This document shows, in pieces, positions 1-5,082 of a stretch of 7,204 nt of DNA. The stretch spans positions 1 to 7,204 of the forward strand of contig CAIXSC010000783.1 of NCBI GenBank assembly GCA_903921945.1, in the 5' to 3' direction. Positions within the stretch are counted from its first letter, which is position 1. The number at the start of each line of letters is the position of its first letter. A program made the translations under genes and the position numbers. The notes beneath the pieces were generated by a model that was not told the origin of the DNA, did no database searches, and saw nothing but the letters and a program-made list of their open reading frames with translations. This stretch comes from an uncultured Planctomycetaceae bacterium. Its GTDB lineage: Bacteria; Planctomycetota; Planctomycetia; Pirellulales; Pirellulaceae.

Positions 1-2329
1 CGTCGTAGTCGAACGCGAGGAGTCCGCAGTCTTCGAGGTTCGGGGCGGTGACGCGCCAGCCACGTTGCAGGTCGCGGTAGAGGTGGTAATCGATGACGCG
101 GCGGAGCGCGTCTTGGGTCGCGGTGCGGGCGGGTCCGCGGACATTGGCGTCGGCGGCGTAGTCGTCGAAGGGCAGGGCGAGTGCGTCGAAGACGCTGCGC
201 GACAGATCGCCGTGGGATAGGCCGGTGGGGGACTGGCCGGTGGGGGACTGGCCGGTGGGGGACTGGCCGGTGGGGGACTGGCCGGTTGCGGCTTTGGCGA
301 GCGTCGCTTTGTGCAGCGCGGATCGGAGCAAGGCGACTTGGGCGAAGTCGTTGAAGTGGCCGGCTTGGAGCGAGGCGTCCTGGCGGTTGTCGGTGAAGCT
401 GAGGAGCTTGCGGGCTTCGGGCCGGAGCTTCACGTCGCTTTGCAATTCGATGAGCGCGCAGACGGCCAGGATGGTGGTCGCCGTGCTGCGGCTGTCGACG
501 CCGAGGGTCGCGAGTTTGGCACGTTCGGAGCGTTGGAGTTTGGTGTAGGCCACGCCGCACGACGGATTCAGGCAGAAGAGGAAGTTCTTGCGGATGAGGG
601 CCCCTTCGACACAGTGGGCGTCTTGGCCTTCGGGGACGAGTCGCCCGGTGGGATCGACGAAGACGACAACGGGGAGGTCGCCGCGATTGTCGGGCTTGAC
701 GCGTTCGCCGCCGGGGGCGCGGGCGAATGGCTCTTTCATGGCGGCGGGGAGCCGTTCGAGCATCGGGGCGCCTTCGCTGCGAGGCCAGGGGTCGGTGGTG
801 GAGACGTACAGGTAGGCGTCGCCGCTGCCGTCGTCACCGTCGGGGCGGCGATCCTCGCGGGGTTCGAGCCGATGGTCGGAGTGGTCGCCGCGGAGCGACA
901 CGCGGTAGTAGGCGGCGCCGCAATGGCGGCAGAAGACGAGAGGGAAGAGCAGCTTGTGGGGCTCGCCCGGCTTGGCGACCGATTTGGTGATTTCCAGGTG
1001 GCGGACCGGCTCGGGTTCGATCGTGCTCCAGACGGTGTCGCCGCGAGTGAAAAACTGGTGCAGGCGGAACGCGAAGATCGGGAACCGGCTGGAGGGAGTC
1101 GGCAAGAGGCCGGTTCCTTTGAGCAGGAACTTCCGCAGCATCGGCGCGCACTGCGAGGCGGCGTTGGTGCCGGTGAGTTCGGCCAGTTCGGCGGCGGCGC
1201 CTTTCGGACCGAGGATTTGACGCGGCGACCGTCGGACGAGCCGGCCGGTGTGCGGTTCGGAGCGGACACCGAATGTCGACTCGATCCATGAGGAGAGCGG
1301 ATGGAGCCGGAAGTCTTCGTAAGTGTCGGGCGGTTCGATGTTGTCGGTGATCGCCCGCGTGAGTTGGTCGGCGACGGCCGGGTTTTGCGGGTCGAACTCG
1401 GGAGTGGAGCGCTGGAGCGTTTCGCCGATGATCTGCGATTCGCCGATGGGCGTGCCGAAGAGGGTGGTGGCGACTTGGGCGACTTCGCGTTTTTGATCGA
1501 GCGAGTTGCCGCCGCTGGCCATGGTGGCCGAAGTGCCGACGCAGATGATGTCATGGCCGCCGAACGCCAGTCGGCAGCGGCGGATGAGCAACGCGACATC
1601 GGCGCCTTGGCGGCCGCGGTACGTGTGGAGCTCGTCGAACACCAGATAACGCACGCCCTGGGCGGCCCGGACGAGCTCGCGGTCCTCGCGGCGGGTCAGC
1701 AGGAGTTCGAGCATCATGTAGTTGGTGAGCAGGACGTCGGGGGGCGAGCTGCGGATTTTCTCGCGTTCGGCGAGCTTTTCCTGGCCCGTGTAGCGGGCGT
1801 ATCTCACGGGGGACGGGCCATCGGCGCCGCCTTCGCCGAGGAATTTTTTCAGTTCGTCCTCCTGGCTGTTGGCGAGCGCGTTCATGGGGTAGACGACGAT
1901 CGCCTGGATGCCTTGGCCCGAGCCGTGGCGGAGCACGTGGTCGACGATCGGGACGATGTAGGTGAGGCTTTTGCCCGAACCGGTGCCGCTGGTCAGAACG
2001 TACGACTTGTTTTCCTTCGCCTTGCGGATCGCGGCGGCTTGGTGGGCGTGGAGCGACAGTTGCTTGCCGACCGGATCGGATGGGGACTTGTCGAGCCGGA
2101 AGATCTGGCCGCAGTCGGGATGGAGGGTGCCGTCGGCGACCAGTTCGTCGATGGTGCCGCCGGGCTGGAAAGTGGGGTTGAGCTGCAAGAGCGGCTCGGG
2201 CCAGAGCGCGCCGTTGCTGAGCGCGTCGTCGACCCTGCCTTTGATCCGCTCGTCGGCGATTTTGATGAAGCTGCGGGTGTAGTTGGCGTAATCGTCGACG
2301 AGCCGTTGGCGGAGATCAAAGACGTCCAT
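1..2329 (-). CDS. Superfamily 2 DEAD/DEAH-type helicase, YprA/MrfA-like (COG1205-type), 3' end outside window
   Basis: ATP-dependent nucleic acid helicase. Reading the minus strand from ATG at 2329 gives 776 uninterrupted codons running off the left edge, so only the N-terminal part is seen. Visible motifs are Walker A TSGTGSGKS (residues 113-121), motif Ia VVYPMNALANSQ (145-156), TNYMMLE (202-208), Walker B DELH followed by TYRGRQGADVALLIRR (232-251), and TSAT (266-269). A likely zinc site is formed by CRHC (467-470) and CLNPSC (586-591). The segment LLSFTDNRQDA (642-652) matches the start of the second helicase lobe in this family. These features fit the YprA/MrfA-like group, whose members work in DNA repair or, as relatives, in phage-defence clusters; which role applies cannot be told without the C-terminus and downstream genes. 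Four perfect TGQSP repeats occupy residues 682-701. The ATG lacks an obvious Shine-Dalgarno sequence, but MDVFDLRQRL looks like a family N-terminus; an in-frame TTG lies 12 codons upstream. Confidence 0.9.
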   Translation of the reverse strand, partial: MDVFDLRQRLVDDYANYTRSFIKIADERIKGRVDDALSNGALWPEPLLQLNPTFQPGGTIDELVADGTLHPDCGQIFRLDKSPSDPVGKQLSLHAHQAAAIRKAKENKSYVLTSGTGSGKSLTYIVPIVDHVLRHGSGQGIQAIVVYPMNALANSQEDELKKFLGEGGADGPSPVRYARYTGQEKLAEREKIRSSPPDVLLTNYMMLELLLTRREDRELVRAAQGVRYLVFDELHTYRGRQGADVALLIRRCRLAFGGHDIICVGTSATMASGGNSLDQKREVAQVATTLFGTPIGESQIIGETLQRSTPEFDPQNPAVADQLTRAITDNIEPPDTYEDFRLHPLSSWIESTFGVRSEPHTGRLVRRSPRQILGPKGAAAELAELTGTNAASQCAPMLRKFLLKGTGLLPTPSSRFPIFAFRLHQFFTRGDTVWSTIEPEPVRHLEITKSVAKPGEPHKLLFPLVFCRHCGAAYYRVSLRGDHSDHRLEPREDRRPDGDDGSGDAYLYVSTTDPWPRSEGAPMLERLPAAMKEPFARAPGGERVKPDNRGDLPVVVFVDPTGRLVPEGQDAHCVEGALIRKNFLFCLNPSCGVAYTKLQRSERAKLATLGVDSRSTATTILAVCALIELQSDVKLRPEARKLLSFTDNRQDASLQAGHFNDFAQVALLRSALHKATLAKAATGQSPTGQSPTGQSPTGQSPTGLSHGDLSRSVFDALALPFDDYAADANVRGPARTATQDALRRVIDYHLYRDLQRGWRVTAPNLEDCGLLAFDYD
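220..286. repeat. 15-bp tandem repeat (4 full copies plus 7 bp) inside the helicase gene
   Basis: The unit GGCCGGTGGGGGACT occurs four times without a mismatch (220-234, 235-249, 250-264, 265-279) and is followed by a partial copy, GGCCGGT (280-286). The period is a multiple of three, so the frame is kept. On the coding (minus) strand the repeat reads TGQSP four times, then TG. The perfect DNA identity, including third codon positions, points to recent slippage or unequal recombination rather than selection on the peptide alone. Confidence 0.95.
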
Positions 2330-2422
2330 AGCGAGCTTCGAGTGTTTGGAAGTACGGAGCGACAAGCCAACCCCTTCGGGAGGAGGCAGTGTACCAAACC
2401 GGGAGGCGTTTGATGGCACCGC

Positions 2423-2540
2423 GCGATCGGGAGAATACGCGGGGGAAGTTGCGCGAGCGGGACGTTGAGCGAGCGGGAGATCGCGCAAACAGGAGGCCGC
2501 GCGAACGGGAGATCACGCGAGCGGGAGATCACGCGAGACA
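2423..2540. repeat. Degenerate 16-bp minisatellite
   Basis: Copies with a 16-bp period related to GCGAGCGGGAGATCAC are visible at 2423-2438, 2453-2468, 2469-2484, 2485-2500, 2501-2516 and 2517-2532, with a decaying copy from 2533. A 14-bp irregular segment (2439-2452) interrupts the series. The copies at 2501-2516 and 2517-2532 differ by one base; the outer copies are more diverged. Sixteen is not a multiple of three, so the array is not built to encode a peptide. Confidence 0.85.
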
Positions 2541-2568
2541 AGTCGGGCATGGCAATGATTGCTAATCG

Positions 2569-2612
2569 CGGCGATTGCGCGCGGCGATTGCGCGTGGCGA
2601 TTGCGCGTGGCG
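2569..2612. repeat. 13-bp tandem repeat, three copies plus a partial
   Basis: The unit YGGCGATTGCGCG is repeated at 2569-2581, 2582-2594 and 2595-2607, followed by a 5-bp partial copy at 2608-2612. The only differences between the full copies are C or T at the first base. The copies are head to tail with no spacer and sit 28 bp beyond the 16-bp minisatellite. Confidence 0.9.
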
Positions 2613-2748
2613 GCGGCCGAAAGTGCCTTGCGAGAGAGCGGGCGGCGAGTCTTGTTAGCAGCGTGTCCCGTGGGCAGTGCGTCCCCAAGCAGCCTGTCGC
2701 GGTTGTAGACATCGATGCGAGATTGAGACGGAGTCGCTAGTCTGTTCT

Positions 2749-2917
2749 GCCCCTTCAGGGCGACGCGTCTCGGGTGTGTCTGATAACCCAGGGCGACGCG
2801 ACGCGGCTGCGCCGCTTCGCTTTGCCCTGGGCTAACTTGTTGCGGCCCCTTCGGGGCACGGCGACTCTTTCGCGGTTCTGCGACGCGGTCCGCTGGTCTT
2901 CTCGCGCCGAAGGGGCG
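2749..2917. repeat. Cluster of palindromic intergenic repeats (CCCCTTCGGGG type)
   Basis: Related short palindromes are GCCCCTTCAGGGC (2749-2761), GCCCCTTCGGGGC (2845-2857) and, inverted, CGCCGAAGGGGCG (2905-2917). The flanks of the last two also match in inverted orientation (TTGTTGCGGCCCC against TTGTTTCGCCCC). CAGGGCGACGCG occurs twice, at 2756-2767 and 2789-2800, 33 bp apart. Similar intergenic phrases are, to my knowledge, dispersed in planctomycete genomes; that is recollection, not a search. A fifth relative, CCCCTTCGGG, lies apart from the cluster at 2371-2380. Confidence 0.75.
2787..2831. repeat. Long imperfect hairpin (21-bp arms, 3-nt loop)
   Basis: The arms at 2787-2807 and 2811-2831 begin and end with CCCAGGGC and GCCCTGGG and pair at 18 of 21 positions around a TGC loop. 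The structure lies about 220 bp past the dioxygenase stop. It could stall or protect a transcript end, but no T-run follows on either strand, so it is not called a terminator. It is more likely part of a dispersed palindromic repeat. Confidence 0.8.
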
Positions 2918-3052
2918 AAACAAACGAGAAGCTGCCGTGGTGAATCGGCCACAATGCAAGTACGGGCGCTACTAGCTATGACACCGGAGAGGCTAGACGC
3001 GAGATCCGTTCTTTCCCACATGCCGTTAGGAAAGTTATTTGTCGGTCGCCCA

Positions 3053-3754
3053 TTAGCTCATCCGGGCGAGGACGATGTCGAAGGTGCCGAGTTGGAATTG
3101 GCCTTGGCGCAGCTTGACGGGGGCGAGCGGGATGATGAGCGACGGCTTTATGAACTGGTCGCGGGCGTTTTCGGGATCGCCCTCGAAGTATAACTGCGTC
3201 ACCAAAGTCTTATAGCCAGGCGCGGTCACCATGTAGTGGATGTGCGCCGGCCGCCATTTGTCGGGGCCGATCTTGTAACGGCCGGGTTTGATCGTCTCAT
3301 ACTCGTAGTAGCCCGACTCGTCGGTCGTCAGCCGAGCTCGGTTGTGGAATACGCCTTTCTTGGGCGGATTGCGAGGATCGTCGTTGTCGTAGCGGCCCTC
3401 GGCGTTCGCTTGCCAGACGTCGAGCGTCGCGCCGGCCAACGGCTGCTTCGTGTCGAATCCCCACACGCGGCCGCGAATCACGAGCACCTCGCCCGGTTCC
3501 ATCGGCGGCGTGATTTTTCCTCGGTACGGCGCTCCGCGGCGATGGTACGGGCCAAGGATGTTGTCCTCGGTCGGCTTGAACGTGGCAGGCAACGCAGGCG
3601 GCGCGATCTCGACGACGTTCGCGGCCAGGAAATCTTCCGCCTTGCCGCTCGGCTCGGTCGGCTGAGCGTCCGCGGCCAGCGTCAACGGACCGATTCCGGC
3701 CGCCAGTCCAAGGGAAGTCGTTCGGATGAAGTCGCGTCGACCGTAGTGAGGCAT
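3053..3754 (-). CDS. Tat-exported intradiol ring-cleavage dioxygenase (protocatechuate 3,4-/catechol 1,2-dioxygenase family)
   Basis: Non-haem iron(III) enzyme of the family that cleaves an aromatic ring between two adjacent hydroxyls; the actual substrate cannot be read from the sequence. The 233-residue protein is complete (ATG to TAA). A twin-arginine leader, GRRDFIR (5-11), followed by a hydrophobic stretch to about residue 28, predicts export, and ADA (28-30) could be the cleavage site. The catalytic core follows: GPYHRRGAP (68-76), a beta-sandwich segment starting VIRGRVWG (92-99), DVWQANAEGRY (112-122), PGRYKIG (157-163) and RPAHIH (168-173). By family comparison the iron ligands are Tyr122, Tyr160, His171 and His173, and Arg168 is the usual active-site arginine, so the enzyme looks intact. 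Classical ring-cleaving dioxygenases are cytoplasmic; an exported form is characteristic of a less studied secreted subgroup. No other aromatic-degradation gene is in the window, so a pathway role is unsupported. No clear Shine-Dalgarno sequence precedes the ATG. Confidence 0.93.
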   Translation of the reverse strand: MPHYGRRDFIRTTSLGLAAGIGPLTLAADAQPTEPSGKAEDFLAANVVEIAPPALPATFKPTEDNILGPYHRRGAPYRGKITPPMEPGEVLVIRGRVWGFDTKQPLAGATLDVWQANAEGRYDNDDPRNPPKKGVFHNRARLTTDESGYYEYETIKPGRYKIGPDKWRPAHIHYMVTAPGYKTLVTQLYFEGDPENARDQFIKPSLIIPLAPVKLRQGQFQLGTFDIVLARMS

Positions 3755-3810
3755 GATTCGGAGTTTTCTGAATAGGTGTGCCGGTGCCTTGTTCTCCGCG
3801 GGCGAAGAGA

Positions 3811-3845
3811 TTAACCACGGATGGCACGGATGGCACGAATGGGGA
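3811..3845. repeat. Short direct repeat in the toroid-dioxygenase intergenic gap
   Basis: GGATGGCAC is repeated head to tail at 3819-3827 and 3828-3836 and is followed by the degenerate GAATGGGGA. The whole phrase, TTAACCACGGATGGCACGGA and onward, resembles a short dispersed element I recall from intergenic DNA of planctomycetes and other bacteria. The 119-bp gap around it (3755-3873) shows no terminator or clear promoter. Confidence 0.65.
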
Positions 3846-3873
3846 GATCAGGAGTTGGCTCGACTGCGGCGCG

Positions 3874-4950
3874 TTACCGCTGGTAGATCGGCAAATAGGC
3901 TTTATCGAGCTGGAGCATGATCAGATTGCAGGCGGTGACATAGATCGGGCCGACAGCGCCGGAGCTCCACGAACCGTCGTCCGACTGTTCGCCGATGATC
4001 TTCTTGTACAGCTTGTCGCGGAACTCTTCCCAATCCTTCGCGCCTTGGCGATAAACGACCTGGGCATAGTAAAGGTATGTGTAGTGCCAGTGGCCGAACG
4101 AGCCGCTGGCATCATTCAGGTTGCTCAGCGTTTGCTTGCAGTATTTCAGCATGTCCGGCACATGCTTGCCTTCGTAGTCGCCGGCGTTGTAGAGCGTCGC
4201 CAGGGACGCGGCTGTAATGGCGGGCCGGGAACTGCCTCGATTTCGCGAACTGTACGAGATGCCGCCATCGGCATTCTTGCACTGGTAGATGTATTCCTTG
4301 GCCTTTTCGATCGCCTCGGCGGGCACCGGGATGCCCGCGTTGCGGCAGCCGCGCAAGCCTTGGACCTGGGTGATGGTCGTTGAGCCCTCGTCGAAATCAT
4401 TGCCGTCTTTCGCGCTCACATAACCCCAGCCGCCCGATTTGGTCTGGGCTTGGCAACTGAACCGCACCGCTTTGTTCAGCACCTCGACCAGTTCTGTCCG
4501 CCGCTCGGCGTCTTCTTCCTCGCCCAGCACCTGGGAGAGGAACAGCATCGAAAAGCCGTGGCCGTACGTGTAATGGTTGTCGGTGTTCGGGTCGCCGATC
4601 AGTCCATTCCCGCGGACTTTGTTCTGGATGAGGTAGTCGACGCAGCGGCGAATATTCTTTGCGTAAGGCCCTTGGGTGGTGGTCGAACCCGAGCAGATCA
4701 AAGCGGTGCCCGCGAGCGCGGTCATCGCGGTCGGAAACTGCTGCGCGGTCCAGTGGCCGGCGGACGATTGCGTGCGGGACACCCACTTCAAACCGCGTTC
4801 GATCGATTTGTCCCAGGCCGGATCTTTCGCCTTGGCAGCCGCCGCGGGCCGCGACGTGGCCGCTTGCCAAGCCGTGCCGCCCAACAGACTGACGCCTCCA
4901 GCCGCGAACAGGCGGCGAAGGGATTCCCGACGGTGAATCTGGCTGAGCAT
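3874..4950 (-). CDS. Secreted prenyltransferase/squalene-oxidase-repeat (alpha/alpha-toroid) protein
   Basis: Complete 358-residue protein, ATG to TAA. An N-terminal export leader, HRRESLRRLFAAGGVSLLGG (6-25), has paired arginines before a hydrophobic run and Ala-rich possible cleavage sites up to about residue 41; Tat export is likely. The rest is a series of helical repeats each ending in a Gly/aromatic turn: GLKWVSRTQSSAGHW (53-67), VDYLIQNKVRGNGLIG (104-119), AVRFSCQAQTKSGGWGY (161-177), AKEYIYQCKNADGGISY (217-233) and IIGEQSDDGSW (318-328). This is the toroid fold of squalene cyclases and protein prenyltransferases. It is far shorter than a true squalene-hopene cyclase (about 630 residues) and lacks the catalytic DxDD acid motif, so sterol or hopanoid synthesis is unlikely; binding or scaffolding is a guess. 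It lies 132 bp downstream of the vWA gene on the same strand, an arrangement that suggests joint function. No strong Shine-Dalgarno sequence is seen. Confidence 0.9.
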   Translation of the reverse strand: MLSQIHRRESLRRLFAAGGVSLLGGTAWQAATSRPAAAAKAKDPAWDKSIERGLKWVSRTQSSAGHWTAQQFPTAMTALAGTALICSGSTTTQGPYAKNIRRCVDYLIQNKVRGNGLIGDPNTDNHYTYGHGFSMLFLSQVLGEEEDAERRTELVEVLNKAVRFSCQAQTKSGGWGYVSAKDGNDFDEGSTTITQVQGLRGCRNAGIPVPAEAIEKAKEYIYQCKNADGGISYSSRNRGSSRPAITAASLATLYNAGDYEGKHVPDMLKYCKQTLSNLNDASGSFGHWHYTYLYYAQVVYRQGAKDWEEFRDKLYKKIIGEQSDDGSWSSGAVGPIYVTACNLIMLQLDKAYLPIYQR

Positions 4951-5082
4951 GGCGGGTGGGACCTTGTGCGAAAGGAGCGTTCCAACAAAACAGTACGGGC
5001 TGAACCGATGGCGGCTGACTGGAGGTGCGGTCAGGAACGAGTTGGAGGGAGGAGGGGCGGGACAGGGGGGTGAACGGGCTAC

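Larger units (their letters stand above)
2330..3052. other. 723-bp gene-free, repeat-rich intergenic region
   Basis: This stretch lies downstream of the dioxygenase stop and upstream of the helicase start. Short reading frames exist on both strands, but they run straight through minisatellites and palindromes and show no recognisable domain, so I call no gene. It contains a 16-bp minisatellite, a 13-bp minisatellite and a palindrome cluster, each listed separately. The helicase promoter must lie here if the gene has its own; on the minus strand a TACACT at about 2388-2393 is a weak -10-like match with no convincing -35 partner, so I do not call it. I see no classical hairpin-plus-T-run terminator after the dioxygenase gene. 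Confidence 0.75.

Noticed and set aside
311..1291. Plus-strand 326-codon open frame
   Set aside because: Lies antisense to the helicase, whose motifs are unmistakable on the minus strand; its Gly/Ala/Val/Asp/Glu-rich translation has no recognisable domain and is a GC-bias shadow.
736..1599. Minus-strand 287-codon Ser/Pro/Ala-rich frame
   Set aside because: Overlaps the helicase in another frame; low-complexity translation without domain content.
1301..2413. Plus-strand 370-codon open frame
   Set aside because: Antisense to the helicase ATPase core; same biased composition and no motifs.
2423..2612. CRISPR array
   Set aside because: Units of 16 and 13 bp are contiguous head to tail, with no unique spacers and no cas genes.
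1993..2712. Minus-strand 239-codon frame covering the helicase 5' region
   Set aside because: Runs out of frame with the helicase and through both minisatellites; the helicase frame from ATG 2329 carries the recognisable motifs.
2787..2857. Rho-independent terminator for the dioxygenase gene
   Set aside because: Strong stems but no T-run on the minus strand, and about 200 bp from the stop codon; better explained as dispersed palindromic repeats.
2513..2959. Possible small minus-strand gene (148 codons) in the intergenic gap
   Set aside because: Its translation is made of palindrome and minisatellite DNA; similar spurious hypothetical proteins arise wherever these repeats occur.
2774..3193. 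Plus-strand 139-codon frame
   Set aside because: Starts in the palindrome cluster and ends antisense to the dioxygenase gene; no domain.
4384..4398. DFDE in the toroid protein (residues 185-188) as a DxDD terpene-cyclase acid motif
   Set aside because: The last Asp is Glu, the context DEGSTTITQVQGL matches a structural helix of these short toroid proteins, and the protein is about half the length of a real cyclase.
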